Positions 1 to 11,070 of a DNA stretch of 64,000 nt are shown here, piece after piece. The first letter of the stretch is position 1, and each line of letters starts with the position of its first letter. This stretch comes from Lichtheimia corymbifera B2541 (taxonomy: Eukaryota > Mucoromycota > Mucoromycetes > Mucorales > Lichtheimiaceae). The notes beneath the pieces are model-generated. The model had not been told where the DNA came from, made no database searches, and was given only the letters and a program-made list of their open reading frames with translations. The stretch is from assembly GCA_000697475.1 (NCBI GenBank), contig JNEU01001053.1:1-64000 (forward strand), in the 5' to 3' direction. A program made the translations under genes and the position numbers.

Positions 1-88
1 CAGAGGGAGTGCCTTTAGGCTTGTTGCGCTTGGTAAGCTCGCCATCAGACTTGTTGTTTGTTTGTTTTTGAATAGGATTGGGTGACAT
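1..88 (-). CDS. 5' end of an unidentified gene, truncated by the window edge
   Basis: On the minus strand an ATG at 88-86 opens a frame that stays open to base 1 and gives a lysine- and asparagine-rich start, MSPNPIQKQTNNKSDG and onward. A TATAAATA-like box lies about 150 bp upstream (near 233-243) and the leader between is pyrimidine-rich, as expected of a fungal 5' UTR. Only about 29 residues are visible, so no family can be assigned. The basic, low-complexity start would suit a nuclear protein, but that is a guess. The Tc1 transposase reading frame ends about 260 bp upstream of this start. Confidence 0.4.
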   Translation of the reverse strand, partial: MSPNPIQKQTNNKSDGELTKRNKPKGTPS

Positions 89-347
89 GTTTGTTGATAG
101 ATCGTTTGTTTGCAAAATTCAAAGAAAAAAATGTGATGTATGTGTATGTGTATGTAACGTAACAAGAAAGTCTTTGAGAATGCGTATATATTCAGAAAGA
201 AAAATCCCCCTATCAACTAATGTCTGATCTATGTATTTATACTACGGCTATAAAAAAAAGTTTTAATCCAATGGCAGGTTGTTAACATGGGTTGGAGTTG
301 ACTGAGACGTGAATAGGAAGAGATGCTGGCTTACAAGTGGATATGTC
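89..347. promoter_or_regulatory. Promoter and leader region of the left-edge gene
   Basis: Short AT-rich stretch between the left-edge gene and the transposase. It holds a TATAAATA-like motif read on the minus strand near 233-243 and an alternating GTATGT run near 138-153. No other feature is seen. Confidence 0.3.
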
Positions 348-1334
348 TCACTTGGATCTATTGTCTGAGATGTGATAATGACCGAGCTTAATCACTGGTT
401 CACCACAATTCCATACATAAGAAATTCTTTCCCAGAGCTCAGTAATGGACTTGGGTGGCTCATCATAGAGAACCAGCTTCCGTTTGAGCTCTGCCCACAT
501 ATGCTCAATAGGATTAAGGTCCGGAGAGTATGAGGGCCAAGGCAGAACTTCAACCTGGTTATCCTGGAACCATTGGGTGGCCTTTCGTGACTTGTGCTTG
601 GGGTCATTATCTTGTTGAAAGATGATATCCTTTACTTCAAGGCCATAGTATTCCAAGGACTGCTTGAATTCATCATCTAAAATGCTGCAGTAAAGATCAG
701 AATCCATGGATCCTTGAATTCTGGTAATAAACCCAGGTCCAGACCACGAGAAACAGCCCCACAACATAACGCTTCCGCCACCATGCTTGTATGAATGGAT
801 GATATTGCGTTGGCGTAATTTACCATCCGGATCAATCCAAGTCCAATGAAGCCCATCACTGCCTAAACGGTTCACTTTGGTCTCGTCACTGAATACAACA
901 CGTTTCCAATCCTCCACAGTCCAAGAACGATATGCTTGCGCGAACCGGAATCGTGCATTGCGACGGGATCGGGTCAATGGCAACATCTTTGGTTTCTTAA
1001 TTGCCTTGTAATTGAGACGGACCAATTCACGTCGAATCGTGTAAGCGCTTGGAGTCACCTTGTTAGGGTGTTCAGTACGAAGCTTACGGCTCGCGTCTTC
1101 AACACTCTTGTATTCACCAGACACGATCTTGCGAATGACGGCACGAATGTCATTGCTCGACATTAGGCGCTTTCGACCAGCTCCATTAGGCTCAATGTCG
1201 ACATTGAGTTCTTGACGAATAGCGCGAATAGCACCAAGCGACACACCAGTGCGTTCGTGGATCTTGCGATACGTGAGACGTTGTTGGAGAAGCTGCTTTA
1301 CATCTTCTTTCTTCTGGTTACTGATTTGTCGCAT
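348..1334 (-). mobile_element. Tc1/mariner-type DDE transposase, intact
   Basis: A single uninterrupted 328-residue frame. The N-terminal half looks like a paired-type double helix-turn-helix DNA-binding region (about residues 1-110, with RKIHERTGVSLGAIRAI as the first recognition helix region). The catalytic core carries the three acidic residues: D in VFSDETKVN, D in FQQDNDPKHKS, and E in SPDLNPIEHMW. Thirty-four residues separate the second D and the E, which is the DD34E signature of Tc1-like transposases. The enzyme would cut and paste the element at TA dinucleotides. Length is normal for the family and there is no frameshift or stop, so the copy could be young. I could not define convincing terminal inverted repeats: ACTG-ended AT-rich sequence near 1381-1411 is the best right-end candidate, with only a short partial match near 248-265. 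Confidence 0.93.
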
Positions 1335-1700
1335 AGTAACAATAGCTTATAAGCAAAGTTGAATAAAAAGGTATCCTCAGGGTCCACGAAGTCATAAAAA
1401 CTTTTACTGGTGGCTTGTCTAAGGGATCAGAAAGAATGAAGGATCTAGTAGTAGTGGATATGGAGTTACATGATATCTGTCATGTACCTGCAAAATTGTT
1501 CAAATGCATTGACCACTTTCAATCACCGATATCTGCATTAATTTCAATGTGACACATGTCACGTGAGTTTTGGGATGTACCTGAGAAGACAGGCTATCAG
1601 AAGATATATAATATGTCTATGTTATTTACATAAATGGAAGCTCTATGTGACGATTTATATGAAAGTATAAAACACTTGAACAATTTTGCCGGGCACTGTA
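1335..1700. other. Intergenic flank of the transposase
   Basis: No coding signal. It contains the candidate right end of the Tc1 element (near 1381-1411) and then passes into the low-complexity C/T-rich sequence that begins the macrosatellite region. Confidence 0.3.
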
Positions 1701-2139
1701 TACTGCGTCAACTCCATCCTGCTGCCATTACATGCTGCCATACTGTGTCAATTCACCTCTGATGCCAATACATGCTGCCACACTTCATCAATGCTACTCT
1801 GTTGTCAACATATCCTGCCATACTTCATCAACTCCACCTTGCTGTCAACACATCTTGCTGCATACCTTTATTCCCCCTATACATCATACATGTTGCTGCA
1901 TGCCTTTATTTCAATCCTGTTGCTCACATATATGTACTATTGCATGCATTCAATCCTTCCCTAATGCCATCCTGAATCAATCCTATCCTGCTACCAACAT
2001 ATGCTGCTATTTGCCTTTACATCCACAATGCTGATCCTGCTTTCATCTGCATATCTTTTGATGCTGCCCTATAGTTCACATCTATTGTTGTATGCCTATA
2101 CTTTCATCCGCCGGGCTTGAGTCCTATACTAGCACCAGC

Positions 2140-2520
2140 ATCCCTTGATCCATTAGCATAATCCCTTGCTTTATATCCAGCACAGCACCCCTTGATCCAT
2201 GTCAATTACCAACATCCCTTGCTCTATATCCATCACCAACATCCCTTGCTCTATATCCATCACCAGCATCTCTTGATCTATCAACAGCACCCCTTGATCC
2301 ATGTCCATCACCAGCATCCCTTGCTCCATGTCCATCACCAGCATCCCTTGATCCATCAGCACAATCCCTTGATCCATATCCATCACCATCATCCCTTGAT
2401 CCAGCAACAGCATCCCTTGCTCTAGCAACAGCATCCCTTGCTCCATGTCCATCACCAGCATCGCTTAATACAACAGCACAGTCCCTTAATCTATGTCCAT
2501 CACCAGCATCCCTTGATCTA
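2140..2520. repeat. 27-bp minisatellite (CATCCCTTGATCC family)
   Basis: About fifteen imperfect units share the core catcccttgatcc or catcccttgctcc followed by atgtccatcaccag. The usual unit is 27 bp, with shorter 18-21 bp variants mixed in. Because the unit is a multiple of 3, long open frames appear on both strands (for example repeated MDMEQGML on the minus strand). I regard these as by-products of the repeat, not genes. The tract ends at the motif aatcagacatgcat (2521-2534), which recurs at the end of each later composite block. Confidence 0.85.
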
Positions 2521-3189
2521 AATCAGACATGCATAGAACACATCCTCATATCTAGACTCCAGAATGTATTGCCAATGATAAATCCATACTATAGATAATC
2601 TACTAGCTTGCTACGAGCTGCCGTTGTCCCTTGTCATCCATAGAACCAAGTACCACTAGCATGCAAACAAGTTAGCTATTATATATATCTATCTCCAAAG
2701 CCATATTACCTTGTCCTTTGCATGTGTGTCTTGCTATCCATTCATGTAGAAAAGAATCCAATCCACTCGACCACCTCATCAAACCGCTCGCCTGGCCATC
2801 TTGAGTAAAACAGCGTCATCCATCTGTATCCATGGGAATAAGAATTAGATCCACTTCACCATGATGATAAAAAAAACTTGCCTTGCTGTCCTTTGTCATC
2901 CCCTTTACATTGTCAATTGCCTTGAAAAACGAGCGATCCACCCATCACCAAGTCAAAGCCTTCGTTCCATATACAAAAGAACCCCAGATCTCCATCGTCA
3001 TGATAAAAAGACACGCCTGTATGCAATCGTTTTACCTAGACAAATAAAAGCTTCAGCCCTTTCTGCTGTAGTACATCCCTTCCATCCATCACCATGGCAT
3101 CTGCCTGACACTCTACCTTGTTCAACCAGTATATCCATATCCAAAGAAAGCGCTTGTGGTATGCTGCTGGTTGTTTGTACATGTCACCA

Positions 3190-3720
3190 AGCCTGGGTCG
3201 AATAAATAGCACGATTCAAGACGGCAAACGCCTGACGAAACGAATGGAAGCTGCTGCAATTGGCGTTGAGAGTAATGAGCGTTGTAGAAACGAGCGAGTG
3301 GGTGTGTGGTGTCAAAGAAAAAGTGTGTTGTAATAGTGTCTGGCCGGTCGTTTGACGTATACTCCTTGCTGCTTATATAAAAGACGAAGCCTGTGTCGAA
3401 TAAAGAGCACGATTCCAGAAGACGAAGCTGATGACGGCCGCTGTAGTTGTCTTGAGTCATGAGCGTTGTAGAAAAGAGAGAGAGTGTGTGTAGTGTCAAA
3501 CAAGAAGCGTGTTGTAATAGCGTTTGGCGTATGCTGCTTGTAGTTGTGTAATAGACCAAGACTGTGTGGAATAAAGAGCACGATTCCCGTTGACAAAGCG
3601 AATGCCGGCTGCTGCAATTAGTGTTGAGACCAACGATTGCTGTAGAAAAGAGTGGGTGGGTGTGTAGTGTCAAACAGAAAGCGTAATGTAATAGCGTCTG
3701 CACTCGCGTTGACTTGTTGG
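3190..3720. repeat. About 170-200 bp tandem sub-repeat inside block 1
   Basis: The element with gtcgaataaagagcacgattcc, a GTTGAGAG stretch, tgtagaaaagagcgagtggg and gtgttgtaatagcgt occurs three times in a row. Its aataaa core is at about 3198, 3395 and 3567 (spacings 197 and 172). One or two copies of the same sub-repeat occur in each of the other blocks (6065-6300, 7500-7850, 10140-10280). Confidence 0.75.
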
Positions 3721-4084
3721 TCAGCTGAATCGGGTTGGATCAAAGCAATTGTGGGCTCGGCATGGTGGTGAGAAGCGGGTCAATTGTACGCAGCTTGTAG
3801 ATCGGGTTGAACATGTCAAGTGGGACGAGTTGAAAAGCGTGATGGTGAAGAGAAAATAAGTTGGAAGCAGAAGAGCACTGGAAATTCGGAAGAGCTGGAC
3901 GCTGTTGACATGACCACGTATAACATGAACCTCTTTGTTCATCATCTCAACCCTTCCTGGTGCAATAATGAAAGTTGTCCTTTCATATACACTCATTCTA
4001 ATGCATGTCCCATCATTCAAATTGTATGCGATCGGGTTGAGATAGCTCTTATTTTACCCATTTACGTACATGGTCAGTACGCGT

Positions 4085-5010
4085 GATTACACATATTCAT
4101 GTGACATGTTGAATGATCAAAAATGTTCCCTTGATCACCAACAATATACTGATTCCATCCACGCATCGATTAAGTGTAGCCATGATGATCTTTCTGCAGT
4201 GATGAAAAACGCACGCCTTATTGCATGTCCTCATTTTACTCGTCATTTTCTTTCTCAACCTCACTAGTTGTGATAAGAAAAAGTTATCCTTCTATGTCCT
4301 GGCAATCGAATTAGTGCACCCGTATTCAGATTAGACGAGATCCGGATGAGATATCACCTATATCAGTCATTTACATACATAGCCAGCACGCATGATTACT
4401 CACCTTGATGTGACATGTTGAATGATGGAAAATGTTCTCTTGATCATCAACAATATATTGATTCCATCCATGGATCGATTGAATGCAGCCATGTGAATCT
4501 TTCTGCAGTGATGATAAAAGCACATCTTATTACACGTCCTCATTTCACTCGTCGTTTTCTTTCTTATCCTCACTAGTTGTAATAAGAAAAGTTATCATGT
4601 TACGTCCCGGCTATTCGATGGATCCACCCGTATTCAGATTAGATGACATCCTGATAAGATATCACCTATACCAGTCATTTACATACATAGCCCGTATACA
4701 CGATTACTCACCTTGATGTGACATGTTGAATGATGGAAATTGTTCTCTTGACTGGTAACAACACGATGAATCAATAACAGAGTCTATTACACGCATCCAT
4801 GAACATCTTTCTGCAGTGATGATCAAAAGCTCATCTTATTACACGTCCTCATTTCACTCGTCGTTTTCTTTCTTATCCTCATTATTTGTAGTAATAAAAG
4901 TTATCCTGATACGTCCCGGCTTTTCGATGAATCCACCCGTATTCAGATTAGATCACATCTGGATGACATATCACCTATACCAGCATCTGTATACAGACGA
5001 TTGCTCGCCT
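4085..5010. repeat. 309-bp tandem repeat, three copies
   Basis: Copies begin at gattac at 4085, 4394 and 4702, with the next partial start at 4999 (spacings 309, 308 and 297). Each contains gacatgttgaatgatgg, a ctgcagtgatga stretch, cactcgtcgttttctttct and cacccgtattcagattaga. Single diverged copies lie near 6600-6740 and 8160-8560, so the amplification is specific to block 1. Confidence 0.85.
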
Positions 5011-8000
5011 TAATATCACGTTTCGAATGATGGGGAATATCCTTTTGAGTGATAGCCCCTCCCATCACCACTTATTCTCACTCGCTGTAGTCCTCATGCG
5101 TTCCCTCTACCCCATGTAAGCATCAGTACTCAGACTATATACCACCATGGTCGGCCCATATTCTCTTCCAATGATACATCAACCCAATACCCAAGCTGAC
5201 AACCCGGCACTGTATGTTCCAAAAAGCAATCATCCCATCTATCCCTCCGATCCATGGTCCATCACCACCATCCCTTGATCCAAATCAGACATGCATGAAA
5301 GAAATGTATTGTCAATGTAAACAACTAGCTCGCCATGAACTGCCATTTTCCATTATCATTGAGAGAAACGAATAGCACCTACATGAGACGAGTTAGCTAC
5401 TGTGCACACGTATTCCAATGGTTATATTACCAAGCCATCCATCCCTTTGAAAAACAAGCGATCAACTCAATTGTCTTGAATAAAGCAACGCCTTCTACTA
5501 CCACGCAAGTCAATAAGAATTGAATCCTCTCCATCATCATGATAAAAAGACTCACCTTGTTGTCCTGCAGTCCATTCCTCTGAAAAAGAAGCGATCCACA
5601 CCATCACCATGATACAGAGAATCAACTTGTTGTCTTGTTGTTCTGTCACCAATGCATGCAAATGAGAATCGAATATATTCCATAACCATCACAATACAAA
5701 GTCTTACCTTGCTGTCTGCTGTCATCCGATTCATGTGGTTCGTTCCTTTGAAAAACAAGCACTTGACACCATCTCACTGCCTTGTGTAAAGCAACGCCAT
5801 CCACCGAGTATTGTTCTACATCCATGTAAATAAGAAACAGATCCACTGCATCATGATGATATAAAAATTTACCTTGTTGTCCTGTGTTATCAGATCCACG
5901 TGATCCATCCATCAACAAGTCAAAGCTATCAGTCCATGTAGACAAGAGCCATCACCATGACGCACCAATCGTTTGACCTTGACAAAGATATATATCAGCC
6001 CTCTCTGTCTCTATCACCATGGCATCTGCCAAACACTTTACCACTATACCCATCACTAAGCCTGTGTCCAATAAAGAGTACGCTTCAAAACGGCCAACAG
6101 CTAATGACAGCTGCTGAAGTTGGTGTTGAGAGCAACGACTACTGTAGAAAAGAGCGAGTGGGCGTGTTGTATATAATAGACCAAGCCTGTGTCGAATAAA
6201 TAGCAAGATTCTGAAAGACAAAGCCACTGACGGTTGCTGCAATCGGTATTGAGAACATCGAGTGTTGTTTGAAAAGAGTGAATGGGTGGGTGTGTAATGT
6301 AATAGTTGTCCTCGTCATGGACTTGCTGCTCAGTCGAATTGGGTGAGATCAAAGCAATCGTGGGCTCGGCATGGTGGTCACAAGTGGGTCAACTGCATGT
6401 CGCTCGTAGATCGGGTTGAACAGCGTGGTGGTAAAGACAAGATAAAGCGCGAGTGGGAAAAGCGGCATAATTTCGGATGAGCCGGACACCGTTACTATGA
6501 CAACCCCTTCCCGATGCAATAATAAAAATTGTCTCTTCATACACATTCATTCAAATGCATGACCCATCACTCATTTCGTATACGATCCGGATGAGATAGT
6601 GCTTATATTTCAAATTCACACGCATGTATTAATGACACGTGTTGGATGATAGAAATAACCCTTCTGACTGACGACAATGGGATGCGTCCATGATGATATT
6701 CTTATAGTCACGATGAGAGCATTGCAAGTTCTCATTTCTCATTCTCGTTCAATGTGCTCCTTGTATGTTCCCAGTATCAAGATTACGATGAAATCCCCCT
6801 TGTGGCATACCAAATGATTCTCTGCCAATCGTACATCAACCCAATGAACAAGCCGACTACCATATCCCACATGACAAAACAATTGCTGTTGCATAATCCG
6901 AAAAGCAACCACTCTTTTAGCCTTCTTGTCCATGACCACCACCACCATAACCCCTTGATCCAAACCAGAGATGCATAAAAATGTATTGCCAATGGTAAAT
7001 CCATACTATAGATAATGCAGTGCCTTGCCATGAGCTATCATTGTCCACTCTGATCCACAGAACCAAGTAACACTAGCATGGGAACCAGTTAGCTATTATG
7101 TACACCCCTTTCCAAAGCCATATTACCTCTTCCTTTGTATGTGTATCTTGTTGTCTCCCCCTTTGAAAATCAAACGATCCACCTTCAAGTCATCTTGTTG
7201 TCTTGGATAAAGCAATGCCATCTACCACGCAAGTTGATAAGAATTTGATCCACCCCATCATCATGATAAAAAAATTCACCCTGTTGTCCCGTGTTCTCCA
7301 CGGTCCATTCCTTGACAAAGCAAACGATCCATATAGACAAGAGCCATCTTCATGATACATCACTCGTTTTGCCCTGAAAAATAAAAAGCATCAGCCCTTT
7401 CTGTTGTAGTATACCCCTTCCATCCATCACCATGGCATTGTTTACCTTGTTCATCCAGTATATCAATGTCCAGACATGTGTTGCTTGTGGTTGTATAATA
7501 GACCAAGCCTGTGACCAATAAAGAGCATGCTTGAAGACGACCAACAAAAGACCAAGACAATAACAGATGCTGCAACTGGTGTTGAGTAGAATGAGCGTTG
7601 CAGAAAAGAGCAAGTGGGTGTGTGGTGTCAGATAACAAGCGTGCTGTAATAGCGTTTGATGTATGCTCCTTGTTGTTTGTATAAAAGACCAGCACTGTAC
7701 CCAATAAATAGTACGATTCAAGACGATCAATAAAAGACCAAGCTGATGGAAGCTGCTGTAATCGTCGTTGAGAAGAATGAGTGTTGTAGAAAAGAGTGGG
7801 TGGGTGGGTGGTGTCAAATAAAAAATGTGTTGCAATAGCGTACGCAATCGCTATGGCCTATCTTTCGGTCGAAACGGATTGGGCCAGAGTAATCGTGGGC
7901 TTGGCATGGTTGTGGGAAGCGGGTCAATCGTATGTCGTTTGTAGATCGGGTTGAACGTGTCAAGTGGGACGAGCTGAAAAGAGCAGTGTTGAAGAAAAGA

Positions 8001-9139
8001 TAACCTGAGAGCGGAAAACGGAACGATTTCCGATGAACCGGTTAGTGTTTCCATGACGACACGTATCACGTGTATATCTTTACCCATCTCACCCGCAACC
8101 GGTATCCCAACGAGAGATGTCCTACTATAAATGTTTTATTGAAAGCATGATACAACATTCAGATTAAACGAAACCCGGATGAGCTATGGCTTATACCAAT
8201 CATTTACATACATCGCCAGTGTGTATGATTGTACATACTAATATCTCGGGTTGGATGTCAACCAATGAAGATCTTATTGCCTGTCCTCATTTTACGGCCA
8301 TGTTATTTTCTTGTTCTCACTACCTGTAGCCCTTGTATATTCCCACTATACAATCAACGCACCAGTACCAAGATTAGATACAACGCGCGGGGCTTTAGGA
8401 CATCCTCTTAATCACCAACAATATGATGATCCCATCTATGGATCGATTGCATGCAGCATGCTAATGTTTTGGTTGTGATGGTTGAAGCGTCTCTTATTGC
8501 ATGGTTTCGTTTTACCCCTCTCATCTTCACTCGTTGTAGTCCTCGTATGTTTCCTCTATCCCATGAACGCATGAGTATCAAGATTGAATACAATCACGAC
8601 GAGATCTCAGTTGTAGCACACAAAACACACACGCATGATAGCCCATATTCTCTGCGAACGATACACCAACCCAGTAAATGAAATAGCAACCATATCCACA
8701 CATGGCAAAATGCCTGCTGCTGTATATCCCAAAAAGCAATCATCCCTTCCAGCCCTCTCATCCGTGATCCATCAGCACAATCTCTTGCCCCACCACCATC
8801 AGCTCTTGATCCAAATCAGATATGCATAAAAGACAGCTGTCGTCACGGAATGTATTGCCAATGATAAATCCGTACTAGAGATACTCCACTATCTTGTCAT
8901 TCACAGAACCAAGTGGCACCTGCATCAGATGAATTAGCCATCATGCACTGAGATGCACACCGATTTCCATAGTTGGATTACCTGATCCTACTATGTGTAT
9001 CTTGCTGTCCATCCCTTTGAAAAACAAGCGATCTACCCATCAAGTCACCTTGTTGTCTTCAAGAAAGCAACGCCACCTACCACGCATGTGAATAAGAATT
9101 GGATCCTCTCCACCATCATGGTAAAAAGACTCACCTTGT

Positions 9140-9970
9140 TGTCCTGTGTCATCAGATTCACATAGCCTGTTCTTTTGAAAAAAGTGCGTTCCACTCATCC
9201 CCGGGATAAATTGATTCATCTTGCTGTCTTGTATAAAGTAATGCCATCCACCAAGTACTATCCTGCATCGATGTGAAATAAGAATTGGGTCCATTCCGTC
9301 ATCATGATAAAAAGACTCACCTTGTTGTCCTGTGTCATCCGATTTACACCGTCTGTTCCTTTGAAAAACAAGCGATCCACCCATCACCAAGTCAAAGCCT
9401 TCGATCCATTTAGAAAAGAACCGCCCGATCTCCATCTTCATGATAAAAAACTCACTTTGTTGTCCTGTGTCATCAGATTAACATAGCCTGTTCCTTTGAA
9501 AAACGTGCGTTCCACCCATCCCAGGGATAAATTGATTCATCTTGCTGTCTTGTATAAAGTAATGCCATCCACCAAGTACTATCCTGCATCGATGTGAAAT
9601 AAGAATTGGGTCCATTCCGTCATCATGATAAAAAGACTCACCTTGTTGTCCTGTGTCATCAGATTAACACAGCCTGTTCCTTTGAAAAACGTGCGTTCCA
9701 CCCATCCCAGGGATAAATTGATTCATCTTGCTGTCTTGTATAAAGTAATGCCATCCACCAAGTACTATCCTGCATCGATGTGAAATAAGAATTGGGTCCA
9801 TTCCGTCATCATGATAAAAAGACTCACCTTGTTGTCCTGTGTCATCCGATTTACACCGTCTGTTCCTTTGAAAAACAAGCGATCCACCCATCACCAAGTC
9901 AAAGCCTTCGATCCATTTAGAAAAGAACCGCCCGATCTCCATCTTCATGATAAAAAGACACGCCTGCATC
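9140..9970. repeat. Recent, nearly identical local duplications
   Basis: A unit of about 186 bp (ttgattcatcttgctgtctt to the following catcatgataaaaagactcacc) occurs at 9211, 9532 and 9718. A second unit (caccaagtcaaagccttcga to atctccatcttcatgataaa) occurs near 9376-9447 and 9888-9959. The order is A-B-A-A-B. Identity is near perfect, in contrast with the strongly diverged blocks around it, so this is the youngest rearrangement in the array. Confidence 0.85.
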
Positions 9971-10540
9971 CAATCCTTTGCCTTGACAAATAAAAGAGTG
10001 AGCCTTTGCTATGGTTGTATATCCATTCCATCCATCACCATGGTGCCTGCCAAACAATTTACCTTGTTCGTGCAGTATATCGATACATGGCCTTGCGTTT
10101 GGCGTATACTTCTTGTTGGTTGTATAATAATCCCAGTCTGTGTCGAATAAAGAGCACGATTCCAGAAGACGAAGCTAATGACGGCTGCTGCAGTTGGCAT
10201 TGAGAGCAACGAGAGTTGTAGAAAAGAGCAAGTGGGTGTGTGGTGGCAAACAAAGGGTGTGCTGTAATAGTGTCTGCACTCGCCATGGACTTGGTGGTCA
10301 GTTGAATCGGACTGGATCAAAGCAATCCTGGGCTTGCCATGGTGGTGAGAAGCGGGTCAATTGCACGCAGCTTGTAGATCGGGTTGAACATGGTAAAGCT
10401 GAACATGTTGAGAGGCGTAAAGGAGAAAAGAAAAAAAGATGCAAGCGGAAGAGGAGCGAAAATTGAGAGGCGTTTGACAGGGTTACCATGACGACACACA
10501 CTAGCAGCATACCACGTGCATCTCGGTGCTCATCTCAACG

Positions 10541-10922
10541 TGATCTCGAGTGTTGTTACATGTTGTCTATCAAATAAAACCGTCAGCGTTCATTTTGGAC
10601 GCAATCTCGATTGCATGATTTATATACCTACAGAGCCATCACAGCCGTTTGCTCATGTTAATGTCGCGTATTGCATGATCGAAAGTGTGCATTTGAAATA
10701 CAATCAGTGTGATGAATCTACCCAGGTGTCAATGGTATGTAATAATGATGATGTTTTCAAGGAATAGGAACGAGAAAGAGAAAGAAAACGTGTTGTACCC
10801 ATACAGAATTCTGAATGTGCGTCGGGCGGCTATAGGCACTCAGAATTCTGACGATTATACTATAGACGCGCGACTATAAAAACCTTATTTTAAGCCCGCG
10901 ACTATAGACAATCTATATATTA
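10541..10922. other. Spacer after the macrosatellite
   Basis: No gene seen. It contains the 12-bp palindrome tcagaattctga repeated in part at 10805 and 10841, and a short cgcgactata direct repeat near 10868-10905 directly before the next interspersed repeat. Confidence 0.3.
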
Positions 10923-11070
10923 GCGTAATGCTATATGAAAAGACGTCTTTGTTCATTGTCAACTACCTGCTCCCTGATAGAGCAAACGATGCAGAAGCTT
11001 TTGTTTGTGTCATAAAGCCCACTCGAAGTGTCGATCCTACAGTATTGGTCGAGAGTGCATAAAGGATCCT
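10923..11070. repeat. Dispersed repeat related to the 59-60 kb palindromic array
   Basis: gcgtaatgctatatg, then tctttgttcattgtcaa and a following ctccctgatagagc match, in the same order, the reverse complement of 60006-60090 within the 519-bp array. Another relative lies at 40975-41065. This shows a dispersed family with at least three locations in the window. Confidence 0.65.

Larger units (their letters stand above)
2521..10540. repeat. Composite macrosatellite, four degenerate blocks
   Basis: The same ordered series of sub-modules recurs. First comes a gaatgtattgccaatg start, then a tttgaaaaacaagcgatcca module with gataaaaagactcacc. Next is a gtcgaataaagagcacgattc module, a gatcaaagcaatcgtgggct / gtagatcgggttgaac module, and a cattttactcgtc module (amplified in block 1). 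Each block closes with cccttgatccaaatcag-acatgcat. That closing motif sits at 2521, 5283, 6963 and 8814, giving blocks of 2762, 1680 and 1851 bp; a fourth block fades near 10540. No convincing gene lies inside; the open frames have no start context, family resemblance or splice logic. The nearest coding features are the transposase (348-1334) and the BSD gene (from about 13152). Confidence 0.8.

Noticed and set aside
240..1411. Terminal inverted repeats for the Tc1 element (ctataaaaaaaagtttt at left, cataaaaacttttactg at right)
   Set aside because: Only about ten A/T bases match and no TA duplication is visible on both sides, so ends cannot be fixed by eye.
3122..3703. 193-residue minus-strand open frame
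   Set aside because: It is made of two copies of the 170-200 bp repeat read through (repeated TLHTHPLFSTA), with equivalents broken in the other blocks; a repeat by-product.
9040..9969. Open frames with identical protein sequence at 9040-9441 and 9664-9969
   Set aside because: The identity reflects the recent DNA duplication; there is no start context, family or codon signal.
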